A stretch of 61,904 nt of DNA from DSYU01 sp964437595 (GTDB lineage: Bacteria > Chloroflexota > Anaerolineae > Anaerolineales > Anaerolineaceae), in the NCBI GenBank assembly GCA_964437595.1, contig CAYTHO010000025.1, forward strand, positions 1 to 61,904. The letters are read 5' to 3'. A model generated the notes under the pieces. That model saw only the letters and a list, made by a program, of their open reading frames with translations, did not search any database and was not told the origin of the DNA. Shown one piece after another: positions 8,268-16,297 of the stretch. The translations under genes were made by a program, and so were the position numbers. Positions within the stretch are counted from its first letter, which is position 1. The number at the start of each line of letters is the position of its first letter.

Positions 8268-8299
8268 GAGCGAGCCCCATATTCACACGGGGCTCGCTC
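8268..8299. terminator. Bidirectional terminator hairpin
   Basis: Perfect 11-bp stem GAGCGAGCCCC/GGGGCTCGCTC with a 10-base loop, centred between the convergent Tat-flavodoxin and FmdE-like genes, with a T-rich stretch to its left (TATTATTTTTTCTGG, 8234-8248). Confidence 0.75.
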
Positions 8300-8316
8300 A
8301 CCAGGCATGGTTCGGA

Positions 8317-9096
8317 TTAATTCAGCGGGGTGACGATGAAAAATCCCTCCAGCGTATCGGCGTTTTCAAAGACGAACTTGGTGCGGGCGTTCCAGTATTC
8401 AACGTACGCTGCGGTTTCTTTGGGCGTTGCCAGGCCCTGCGCCATCTTCTTGCCTAATTCAACCCAGGCAGGTGTTGTGGCTGGCTCGATAAGGGAAAGA
8501 TTATATTGAACGCTTACCCTGGCGCCGGTGTCCAGCCGTTCGAAGATCCACACCATCTGGGCGGGCGGGGTAGGAGTGGGGAGTTCGGTGTACACCATCT
8601 TGTTCTGGCGGACATACAGGTTGTTCACCTGACCGAATTCGGCTCCATTGAAGCCGGTTTTGGGGGCTGCGCCGGTGATATAGGTGATGATCTCACCGAA
8701 GACGCCCAGATTCCACTGACTTTCTGCGCCTGGCACCCACACTTTGATCTGCCCGCGCACGGGCAGTTCATCGCCTGGGTAGAGCGCGTCCAGTGCTTTA
8801 CGGGTGATCGTGTACGCGCCGGAGGTGGCGGGGCAGGCGTGCCCGGCAAGTTTCACCACTTCTTCATAGGTGTAGGGGATTGAGCCTCTGGCTTGACCAA
8901 ACATGTCGAGATATGGGTCGACCAGGTAAATGGGCGGCACTTTTTCGATATATTTTTGTTCCCATTTGACTTTAGCGCCCTTTTCAAGACCGCTGTTTTC
9001 GGTATCAGAAGCGGCAGCCATGACAACTGGGCTGCTGCTGGTGATGAGGATGACAGCGATGAGCAACGATGCGAGGACAATGGTTTTGATTTTCAT
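8317..9096 (-). CDS. Secreted FmdE-like protein
   Basis: A 259-residue exported protein. The Sec signal peptide (about residues 1-28, IVLASLLIAVILITSSSP then VMAAA) is followed by an FmdE-like segment, VVKLAGHACPATSGAYTITRKALDALYPGD, at about 80-109. H86 and C88 correspond to the conserved GHxCP of formylmethanofuran dehydrogenase subunit E family domains, which are usually cytoplasmic metal-binding proteins. The rest (VWIFERLDTGARVSVQYN and WVELGKKM) is not recognised. The ATG at 9096 is chosen over 9120 because the signal peptide starts there and an AGGGGTG site lies upstream. It stands alone between a convergent gene and the HAD gene. Confidence 0.78.
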   Translation of the reverse strand: MKIKTIVLASLLIAVILITSSSPVVMAAASDTENSGLEKGAKVKWEQKYIEKVPPIYLVDPYLDMFGQARGSIPYTYEEVVKLAGHACPATSGAYTITRKALDALYPGDELPVRGQIKVWVPGAESQWNLGVFGEIITYITGAAPKTGFNGAEFGQVNNLYVRQNKMVYTELPTPTPPAQMVWIFERLDTGARVSVQYNLSLIEPATTPAWVELGKKMAQGLATPKETAAYVEYWNARTKFVFENADTLEGFFIVTPLN

Positions 9097-9285
9097 GATA
9101 AGCACCCCTGGGTTGAACATAAAAAGGATTCACGGTAGTATCACGACGTTTGTGTAATTATATACGAGCGGATTCCGATCCGATTAACAACAACGACAGT
9201 CAAATGATATTCCACTCACACCAGCCAGGCGAAAAAAAAACCAGCGGCGCGATTTTGGGATTTCCATGTATAAATGGAATGATTA

Positions 9286-9927
9286 TCACTTTACCGCTTC
9301 CAGCGCTTTTTCAACCTCCCACAGCGACCCCACCACGTACGTCGCGGCGGAAAAATCGTTATCGCGGGTCAGCGCGTTGGGGATGGCGACGCTCATCATC
9401 CCCGCACGCTGGGCGGCCAGGATGCCCTTCTCGGCGTCTTCCACCACCAGGCATTCCTCCGGCTTTACTCCCATGCGCTCGGCGGCAAACAGGAAGATGT
9501 CGGGGGCCGGTTTGCCGTGCGCGATATCTTCATGCCCCACGATCACTTCAAAATAACCGGTGAAACCCAGCAGGTCCAGCACGCACAGGATGTCGGCACG
9601 CTTGGAGCCGGAGGCCAGCGCCAGCCGGTAGCGCCGCGAAAGACGCGCGAGCACTTCTCCCGCGCCCGGCATAGGCCGCAGGGAGGTCTTCACCAGTCGC
9701 TGGTAAATTTGTGCCTTTTCACGGCGAACGTCATCGGCAGCCAACGGCAGCTTGCGGCTTTCGACAAACTGCTGGATGCCCAGCCCATCCCGAATCCAGT
9801 GCCGCGCGTATTCTTCTTCCGTTATCGTCACGCCGAAGGCCCGCAGGGCCTGCTGGTAGGCGCGCGCCTGCAGCGGCTCGCTGTCGGCCAGCAGGCCGTC
9901 CATGTCGAAAATGAGGGTGGTGATCAT
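9286..9927 (-). CDS. HAD-superfamily phosphatase/phosphomutase (beta-PGM-like)
   Basis: A 213-residue haloacid dehalogenase-type hydrolase. Motif I is FDMDGLLADSEP with D8 and D10, motif II is ALASGSKRADI, the Lys motif is HGKPAPDIFLFAAERMG, and the acidic motif is CLVVEDAEKGILAAQRAGM. The helical cap inserted after motif I fits the beta-phosphoglucomutase/phosphoglycolate phosphatase subgroup. It is cytoplasmic and the substrate cannot be assigned. Monocistronic, as judged from its neighbours. Confidence 0.9.
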   Translation of the reverse strand: MITTLIFDMDGLLADSEPLQARAYQQALRAFGVTITEEEYARHWIRDGLGIQQFVESRKLPLAADDVRREKAQIYQRLVKTSLRPMPGAGEVLARLSRRYRLALASGSKRADILCVLDLLGFTGYFEVIVGHEDIAHGKPAPDIFLFAAERMGVKPEECLVVEDAEKGILAAQRAGMMSVAIPNALTRDNDFSAATYVVGSLWEVEKALEAVK

Positions 9928-9944
9928 GTGGGGGAATTATACAA

Positions 9945-9980
9945 TGGAGATTGGGGATTGGGGATTAAGGATTAGGGAAT
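9945..9980. repeat. Low-complexity GGGATT-type repeat
   Basis: Short run of GGAGATT, GGGGATT, GGGGATT, AAGGATT, AGGGAAT units followed by a tandem GTCGATCA pair (9982-9997). Same sequence type as 6931-6958 and 37330-37394. Confidence 0.65.
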
Positions 9981-10014
9981 AGTCGATCAGTCGATCAGGG
10001 AAAATACAGGCGGC

Positions 10015-10662
10015 TTACAAGGCGGATTGAGCGTCGAGATTGTCGCGCGCCAGGCCGGAGAGGATGGTCAGGAACAACAGGCTGAACATGGCGAGGATCA
10101 GCCCGATCACCAGCGCCTCGCTCTCGAAATTCCACCAGGCTTTTAGGAGCATCGTGCCGGGTATCATCGCCAGCCAGGCCGCCAGGCACGCGCCGAGGAA
10201 CCAGGGCCAGAGGCGGCTCAGCAGGTGGCGCAGCGCGGACGGCGCATTCCGGGGGCCGGTTACGGCCTGGGCGTTGGCCGCTGCTTGTGCGCGCGCGGCA
10301 GCGGCGCCGGTGATCAGGCCGAGCAGGGGCGGGCCGAACCCCGCGCCCAGCAGCAGCATGGGGATGCACAGTAGCATAAACGTCCGCCCGCCGTGCCTGC
10401 GCTGGACGAAGAACACGGCCCAGATCATAAAGATCAGCGAAAGCGTCACGGCCAGGATTCCGGTGATTAGCAGGTTGGGCAGCAGCGTGAGGGCTGGCTC
10501 TCCGCTGACCACGGCAAAAGCCGCCGAATGGGGCCAGGATTGGATGAAGATGCTCTCGGGGGCAACGCTGCCCTGCAGGATTTCGCCGATTCCGTGCTCA
10601 ATGCCCGCCAGCCCAACCAGGGCACCGAAGATGGCGGTTGTCGTTCGAATTGCGTTTTTCAT
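10015..10662 (-). CDS. Multi-pass membrane protein of unknown function
   Basis: A 215-residue protein with about five hydrophobic helices (TTTAIFGALVGLAGIEHGIGEIL; LLPNLLITGILAVTLSLIFMIW; MLLCIPMLLLGAGFG; FLGACLAAWLAMIPGTML; LVIGLILAMFSLLFLTILSG) and an Ala-rich cytoplasmic loop. I do not recognise the family. The ATG at 10662 is chosen because an AAGGAG site lies 11 bases upstream, inside the end of the preceding DUF4386 gene. An in-frame ATG at 10710 would overlap that gene more. Last gene of the flavodoxin-DUF4386 operon. Confidence 0.78.
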   Translation of the reverse strand: MKNAIRTTTAIFGALVGLAGIEHGIGEILQGSVAPESIFIQSWPHSAAFAVVSGEPALTLLPNLLITGILAVTLSLIFMIWAVFFVQRRHGGRTFMLLCIPMLLLGAGFGPPLLGLITGAAAARAQAAANAQAVTGPRNAPSALRHLLSRLWPWFLGACLAAWLAMIPGTMLLKAWWNFESEALVIGLILAMFSLLFLTILSGLARDNLDAQSAL

Positions 10663-10682
10663 AGTAGAAAAGACTCCTTGAT

Positions 10683-11489
10683 TCAAGCTTTCATTGATAA
10701 CAACTTCCACCCGACCAGGATGTGCCAGATCATCAGCAGCAGCCCGGCGGCGGACATGAGGTACACCGTCAGCCCGGGCAAGGTGGCAAAGGTGACGCAG
10801 TAGGTCAGGTCGAGGAGGCTTGCCAGCAGGCCGGTGTAGCCCGCGGCTTTGCCGAACGTGCCGCCGCGCAGCATGACGCTGGAAATCAGCAGCCCGCCCA
10901 GCGCGACGAGCAGAAAGCTCATATAGACGCCCGTGCTCGGGGTCGCGCCGCCGGTGAAGGTGAGCGCCAGCAGAACCTGCCCGGCAGACAGCAGCGCCGT
11001 TTTCTGCACCTCACCGCCTGCCGCCGCGTACTGTCCGCTGAGCGAGAGCATGGCGAGTGCGGTGTTCGATGCGCAGTAGATGCCCGCGCCCAGGATACCG
11101 CACAGGGCGGCAAGGGCCATGGCGCTTTGCCCGTAGCGCCGCAGCGCGGGGTACAGCGCCAGGAACAGGAGGGCCAGCAGCGTGTAGTCAACAACATCGA
11201 AGAAGTTCAGGTACGCCAGCCCGAGCAGCGGGTTTTCTTGCAGCAGCGCGAACCAGCCCTCGACGGTATCCGGCGCGCTGTTGGGGGCGAACAGCCAGAC
11301 CTCCGCGGCGATATTGCGGCGGAACAGCAGCCCCGCCAGCAGGGCGGCGGCGCCCCCTGCCCGATAGAGACCGCGCCAGGCGGCCTCGGGCGCGGTTCCG
11401 GTGGCTGCGTCCGCCTGCTGGCGGCCCCGCGCTGTTGCGCTGGCGGCGGGTACCCCTGTGCTGCCAGCGTGTATTTGTGCGCTCTTCAT
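10683..11489 (-). CDS. DUF4386-like membrane protein
   Basis: A 268-residue integral membrane protein related to the one at 2923-3705: a shared YRAGGAAALLAGLL, FDVVDYTLLALLFLALYPAL, GAGIYCASNTALAMLSLSGQYAAA pattern and about six helices, with an extra Ala/Thr-rich N-terminal stretch. The start at 11489 overlaps the flavodoxin stop codon (ATGA), with GAAGGT upstream. The upstream in-frame ATG at 11540 would lie inside the flavodoxin gene. Function unknown; coupled to a flavodoxin gene. Confidence 0.82.
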   Translation of the reverse strand: MKSAQIHAGSTGVPAASATARGRQQADAATGTAPEAAWRGLYRAGGAAALLAGLLFRRNIAAEVWLFAPNSAPDTVEGWFALLQENPLLGLAYLNFFDVVDYTLLALLFLALYPALRRYGQSAMALAALCGILGAGIYCASNTALAMLSLSGQYAAAGGEVQKTALLSAGQVLLALTFTGGATPSTGVYMSFLLVALGGLLISSVMLRGGTFGKAAGYTGLLASLLDLTYCVTFATLPGLTVYLMSAAGLLLMIWHILVGWKLLSMKA

Positions 11490-12034
11490 GCTACCTTCAC
11501 CATTTCGCCGGTCAGCACCGGAAGGAGCGACTCGGCCCATGCGCGGATCTTATCCCAATCGCGGATGTCGCTGGGCGGCATGTTCTTCAGCGCCGGGACC
11601 AGATTCCAGGGGAAGGTCAGCGCGTTGGGGTCGAACTTGCCGCCGAAGATGGTCACCGCGGCGGGGGTCAGCCAGGGGAACTTTGCCAGCTCTTTATCCA
11701 GCTCGCCGCGTGCTTCCTGCCACTCGTCTTCTTTGTCGTTGAACGGCCCCAGCGCGAACACGGCCACGGGCAGCGCCTCCAGCGCCCGGCGGCTGCGCGA
11801 TAGAAACTGGAGCGCGTCTTTGTGCCAGTGGAACATATACAGCGGCGCGCCCAGCACCACCGCGCGGTAACCTTCCAAATTGCGCACCTCGCGCGCCGGG
11901 AGACAGTCGACGGATAGGCCGGTGCCATTCAAGGTTCCGGTGAGTGCCTCGGCAACCGCCGCGGCAACCGCCGCGGCTACTTCGCGGGTCGAGCCGTATT
12001 TGGATGCGTATGTAACGAGAATTTTTTCAGTCAT
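11486..12034 (-). CDS. Flavodoxin-domain protein
   Basis: A 182-residue cytoplasmic flavodoxin-like protein. The FMN phosphate loop is ILVTYASKYGSTREVAAAVAAAV, the second motif VVLGAPLYMFHWHKDALQFL, and the third AVFALGPFNDKEDEW. This layout (T/SKYGST then a GAPLYxxxWxxDAxxFL motif) matches the HemG-like / flavodoxin_5 group. It is first in a leftward operon with the DUF4386-like gene (4-base overlap) and a membrane protein. AGGA precedes the ATG. Confidence 0.87.
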   Translation of the reverse strand: MTEKILVTYASKYGSTREVAAAVAAAVAEALTGTLNGTGLSVDCLPAREVRNLEGYRAVVLGAPLYMFHWHKDALQFLSRSRRALEALPVAVFALGPFNDKEDEWQEARGELDKELAKFPWLTPAAVTIFGGKFDPNALTFPWNLVPALKNMPPSDIRDWDKIRAWAESLLPVLTGEMVKVA

Positions 12035-12206
12035 TTTGTGTCCTATGGTGAAGAAATGGTGGTTGGTAGGGTATTGAAAAAGATCTACCTATATCCTATT
12101 CTTTCCTCCCCTCTCCATCATCCATCCAAAGTTAGATTGCGGGTTATATTTCGCATGCCGGTGGTTATATCCAAAACCCCGGGTTCGTGTAGAATAGAAT
12201 CGAACC

Positions 12207-15137
12207 ATGGAAACGCAGGCCTCTCCGCTCGTCCTCACCAAACTGCGCGTGCCCGCGGCGCGGGCGCGGCTGGTGCAACGCGAGCGCCTGGTCCACCGGC
12301 TGGACCTGGATTCGGGCGCGGCGCTGCATCTGCTGTGCGCCCCGGCGGGCTACGGCAAGACCACCGTGCTGGTGGAGTGGGCCCGCGCTTTGCTGGCGCA
12401 AAATGCCGCCGTGGCCTGGTACGCGCTCGACGCTGGCGACGATGCCCCGGCGGTTTTTGGTTCGTACCTGGTTGCCAGCCTGCTGGAGGCTTTGGAGAAT
12501 GCACCGGGCCTGCTCCAGGCGGCGCAGCTGCTGCGCTCCTCGCCAGAGGTGGATTTACAACCCATCCTGACCGCTGTTATTAATGCCGTGGCCGCCTGCG
12601 GGCGCGCGTGCGTACTGATCCTGGACGACTATCACCTGATCACATCGCCGGATATTCACAGCGCGGTCACCTTCCTGCTGGACCATCTGCCTGAAAACGG
12701 CCATATGATCATCGGTAGCCGCGCCGACCCGCCGCTGCCCCTGGCTCGCCTGCGCGCGCGGGGACGGCTGGTGGAGGTTCGCACGGCCAGCCTGCGATTC
12801 ACCATCCACGAGGTGCGCGCCTTCATGAGCGACATTGCGCACCTTGAACTGCCGCCCGAGGTGGTGACCAGGCTCGAAAACCGCACCGAGGGCTGGGTGG
12901 CGGGCCTGCAGCTCCTGACCCTGGCCAGCGGCGCCGACCCGCAGCGCCTGATCGCCTCCTTGAGCGGCGGGCACCGCTACGTGGTCGACTACCTGCTGGA
13001 AGAAGTATTCGGCGGCTTGCCGGTGGAGACCCAGAGGTTTTTGCTGGCTACCTCCATCCTCGAGCGCATGTGCGCAGGGCTGTGCGAGGCGCTTCTGGGG
13101 GTCCCGGGCTTGCCGCCTCAAGACTCCTCGCTCTCGGCGGCTGGCTGCCAGGCGATACTGGAACACCTCGACCGCTCGAACCTGTTCGTGGTGGCGCTGG
13201 ACGACCAGGAGACCTGGTACCGCTACCATCCCCTGTTTCGCGAATTTTTACAGGCCCGGCTGCGGAAAGATCACCCGCAGGCCATCGCTCCGCTGCAGCG
13301 GGCCGCCAGCACGTGGTTGGCGGAAAACGGGCTGCTGCGGGAGGCCGCCCGGCATGCCTTCCAGGCCCGCGATTGGGAGTACGCCGCGGCCTTCGTCGAA
13401 CAGCACAGTTTTGATTGCATTATCCACAGCGATATGGCCGCCCTGCACGAATGGTGCGCCGCTTTCCCGGAAGAAATCATGCAGGCCCACCCGCAGTTGT
13501 GCGTCCTGCAGTGCTGGCCGCTGGTGATGCGCTTCCGGCGCGAGAACCGCGCCCGGGTGGAGGCGCGCCTGGCCCAGGCCGAGCAGGCTGCCGCCGCCCT
13601 CGCCGACCCCCAGCTTGCCGACGAGCTGCTCGAACATGCCGCCGTGGTGCGCAGCTTCCTGCACATGGCCCCCGACCCCGCCGCCGACCCCCACGCGCTG
13701 CTGGCCCAGGCGCAGAGCGGGCTGGGCGGCTACCCCACCGGCGACCCCGGCCAGTTCAGCGGGCTGCTCACCGCCGGGTATGCTCACCTGGCGCTCACGG
13801 ATGCCCGGGCAGCGGCGGAGGCCCTCGAGTCCGCTCGGGACGTGGCCTACCGCGGCGGCCTGTTCTTCGGGGTGGTCGAGTCGAGCTTTCAACTGGCGCG
13901 CCTACTCCACAGCCAGGGGCGCCTGCGCCGCTCGGCGGAAACCTGCCGAGCGGCGCAGGCCGACCTGGCCGAGATGTTTGCCAGGGCTGATAAATCCAGC
14001 CCGGCCAGTTCTACCATTCCGGCCAGCCCCGCCGGTCCGGAAATGCCCGCGCTGGGCTGCCTGGATATCGCCCTGGGCAGCGTACTGGTGGAACTGGATC
14101 AACTGGAGGAAGCCGAACTACACGTGCTGCAGGGGCTAGAGAGCACCGGCCAGCGCACCACGCCCTACTACCTGCTGACCGCTTACACCGCGCTGTTCCG
14201 CCTGCGCCTGATCCAGGGCCGGCCAGATGAAGCCCGGGTTTTCCTCGACCAGTTGGAGGCGGCCTGGCCGGATATAGGCTTCCTGACGGGCGGCCTGCGG
14301 GCAATGCTAGCGCTGCGCGGCGCGCTAGCCGGGGCCGCCGCCAACGCGCTCGCCGAGGCGGCGGCGTGGTGCCAGCGTTACACGCCCGCCCCGGATGGGC
14401 CGCCCCCCGGAATGGGTCCCTTTGGCGCCGCCGAAGCCTTTTACCTGGCCGGGCTGGCCTGGCGCCGCGCCCAAACCGCGCTCGGAAATCCCCAGGCGGC
14501 GCGCGCCGGGCTGGAACAACACATCCAGGCGGCGGAGGCTGGCGGGCTGCTGACCCGCGCCATTGAGCTTTGGTTGGTGGAGGCCGAGGCGGCGGAGGCG
14601 CAGGGCGACCATCTGCGCGCGCGGGCGGCAGTGGAACGCGCCCTGCCGCTGGCCCAGCCAGAAGGTCACCTGCGCGTCTTTGACCAGAGTCCCATCCTCC
14701 TCCGCCTGCTGGGTGAGATCGCCCGCGGTAAACCGGCCTGCCCTGCGCGCGAATACGCCGCCCGGGTGCTGGCAGCGGTCACCGCACCCCCGCGCGGCGC
14801 GCCGCTCCCCGGCCTGGGCGTGCCCGGCGCGAAGCCGCCGGATCGGGTGGAGCCGCCAGTCCGCTCCGAGCCCCCGGCTCGAAGTGAGCTGCCGGTTCGT
14901 TTCGAACCGCCGGATCGAAGCGATCCGCAGACCCTTGCCGAAGAACTGAGTCCGCGCGAACTGGAAGTGCTGGCCCTCATCGCGCGCGGCGCATCCAACC
15001 AGGAAATCGCTGACGCGCTGTTCATCAGCGTGGGCACGGTCAAGAGTCACATCAACCACATCCTGGGCAAGCTGTGCGCCCAGAACCGCACCGAAGCTGT
15101 GGCCAGGGCGCGGGAATTAGGGATAATTTTTTCGTGA
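12207..15137 (+). CDS. MalT-like LuxR-family transcriptional regulator
   Basis: A 976-residue large ATP-binding LuxR (LAL/MalT-type) activator. The N-terminal STAND-type ATPase has Walker A APAGYGKTT at 45-53 and Walker B VLILDDYHLI near 135-144, followed by a helical winged region (MCAGLCEALLG...YRYHPLFREFLQARL) and long TPR-like helices (about 400-840). A C-terminal LuxR HTH (about 915-974) reads LSPRELEVLALIARGASNQEIAD...SVGTVKSHINHILGKL. Between TPRs and HTH (about 870-912) is a low-complexity linker made of repeated PP(D/V/A)R(V/S)E units. A pair GGTTCG and CGAACC flanks a TAGAAT sequence just before the ATG and no ribosome site is visible, so a leaderless start is possible. Inducer and targets are unknown. 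Confidence 0.93.
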   Translation: METQASPLVLTKLRVPAARARLVQRERLVHRLDLDSGAALHLLCAPAGYGKTTVLVEWARALLAQNAAVAWYALDAGDDAPAVFGSYLVASLLEALENAPGLLQAAQLLRSSPEVDLQPILTAVINAVAACGRACVLILDDYHLITSPDIHSAVTFLLDHLPENGHMIIGSRADPPLPLARLRARGRLVEVRTASLRFTIHEVRAFMSDIAHLELPPEVVTRLENRTEGWVAGLQLLTLASGADPQRLIASLSGGHRYVVDYLLEEVFGGLPVETQRFLLATSILERMCAGLCEALLGVPGLPPQDSSLSAAGCQAILEHLDRSNLFVVALDDQETWYRYHPLFREFLQARLRKDHPQAIAPLQRAASTWLAENGLLREAARHAFQARDWEYAAAFVEQHSFDCIIHSDMAALHEWCAAFPEEIMQAHPQLCVLQCWPLVMRFRRENRARVEARLAQAEQAAAALADPQLADELLEHAAVVRSFLHMAPDPAADPHALLAQAQSGLGGYPTGDPGQFSGLLTAGYAHLALTDARAAAEALESARDVAYRGGLFFGVVESSFQLARLLHSQGRLRRSAETCRAAQADLAEMFARADKSSPASSTIPASPAGPEMPALGCLDIALGSVLVELDQLEEAELHVLQGLESTGQRTTPYYLLTAYTALFRLRLIQGRPDEARVFLDQLEAAWPDIGFLTGGLRAMLALRGALAGAAANALAEAAAWCQRYTPAPDGPPPGMGPFGAAEAFYLAGLAWRRAQTALGNPQAARAGLEQHIQAAEAGGLLTRAIELWLVEAEAAEAQGDHLRARAAVERALPLAQPEGHLRVFDQSPILLRLLGEIARGKPACPAREYAARVLAAVTAPPRGAPLPGLGVPGAKPPDRVEPPVRSEPPARSELPVRFEPPDRSDPQTLAEELSPRELEVLALIARGASNQEIADALFISVGTVKSHINHILGKLCAQNRTEAVARARELGIIFS

Positions 15138-15174
15138 TGTTTTCAAGGCTGCGAAGCAGCCTTGAAAACATCAC
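15134..15174. terminator. Bidirectional terminator, 19-bp perfect stem
   Basis: GTGATGTTTTCAAGGCTGC pairs perfectly with its complement around a GAA loop. It overlaps the stop codon of the MalT-like gene and ends four bases before the stop of the convergent receiver gene. Its AAAAC and GTTTT stem sections give U-rich ends in both directions. Confidence 0.85.
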
Positions 15175-15178
15175 ATAT

Positions 15179-16297
15179 TCACATTCCCATCGGCATGCCC
15201 AGCTTATCCACAAACTCGGGCCAGTCGCTGAAGGGCTGGTCGGCGCCCTGCCAGGCGCGCACCGCCAGGTGGGGCAGCAGAGCGGGGTCGCGCATTTCCG
15301 GGTCGAGCTGCCAGCCGTGGACGAATTTACCGCTGTTGGCATCGAACTCGGCCAGCACGGCCTGTTCGATCTCCTGGAGCGTATCATCCCCGCCGGGCGG
15401 GTAAAGCGCCAGGATGCACGGGCCCAGCAGGTCTTCGTGCCGCCACGCGCCGATGAACTCCGCCGGGAAGCCGGCTTTTTGGCTCTGTGAATCGACCAGG
15501 CTGGCGACGTAGCTCAACAGCGGGGTGACCTGCGAGGCCTGCCCGGCGGCGAAGACCTCGAAGTTTTCCACGAATGCCTGAACCAGCACCCACTGTTCGC
15601 TGCGCAGCACGCGGCGGCGCAGGTATTCGCGCGTCCACTCCACGCCGGGGATGTACGAGCCAGGGTACAGGGTCGATTTCAGCGCGTTCAGGCGCGTTTC
15701 CAGGTTGTCGGGGAAGCTCCACTCGCCCAGGTTGGCCAGCGCAGACAGATCCACGGCCATCTCCCAACCGCGCGCGGCGGTCTGGATGGCTTCTGGGGGA
15801 GCCTGGAAGTTTTCCAACTCCAGGATCAGCGACTGGGCCTTCAGGTAGACCAGCGCGGCCTGCATGGTGTTCTGGTAATCTTCTTCAAAGCCGGGCTGGC
15901 CCTTCTGGAAATAGGCCAGCACGCCGTAGCGCTGGAGCGCGTCGCGCGCGTAGGAGAGCAGGGTTTCGCCGGAGACGATCACCACCAGCGGGTGAATGCC
16001 CATCTCGCGCATATGTTTGAGCAGGCGCATTCCGCCCGGCTCGTTGCCCGCCTGGCGGTCTTTATCATTTAACCCGGCTTCCGCGTCCTGCAGCGCCAGG
16101 TCGATGGAAAGGATGTCGACCGTCCCGGTGCTGAGGCAGGCCGCGGCCTGTTCATAGGTCGACGCCGTCTGTACCTCCCAGGGGGTATTCTCACCCGCTT
16201 CCACCTGCGCGATGATGGCGAGGTGGCAGAATAACTGGTACTGCTGGTTCAGCGCCGGATCGTCTTCTACGATGAGCAGCGTTCGTTTTCGATCCAT
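15179..16297 (-). CDS. Receiver-domain protein, partner of GAF histidine kinase
   Basis: A 372-residue protein with an N-terminal receiver domain (about 5-150). Acidic residues E11, D12 and D13, and D66 in VDILSIDLALQ, are the phospho-acceptor site, followed by PLVVIVSGE and a late Lys in AYFQKGQPG. The receiver has a longer than usual region between strand 1 and strand 3. The C-terminal 220 residues (LEWTREYLRRRVLRSEQWVLVQAFVENF, then LDSQSQKAGFP) are helical with no DNA-binding motif that I recognise, so this is not a classic transcription factor. Its ATG directly abuts the stop codon of the histidine kinase and has an AAGGAG site, so the pair is one operon. Confidence 0.85.
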   Translation of the reverse strand: MDRKRTLLIVEDDPALNQQYQLFCHLAIIAQVEAGENTPWEVQTASTYEQAAACLSTGTVDILSIDLALQDAEAGLNDKDRQAGNEPGGMRLLKHMREMGIHPLVVIVSGETLLSYARDALQRYGVLAYFQKGQPGFEEDYQNTMQAALVYLKAQSLILELENFQAPPEAIQTAARGWEMAVDLSALANLGEWSFPDNLETRLNALKSTLYPGSYIPGVEWTREYLRRRVLRSEQWVLVQAFVENFEVFAAGQASQVTPLLSYVASLVDSQSQKAGFPAEFIGAWRHEDLLGPCILALYPPGGDDTLQEIEQAVLAEFDANSGKFVHGWQLDPEMRDPALLPHLAVRAWQGADQPFSDWPEFVDKLGMPMGM

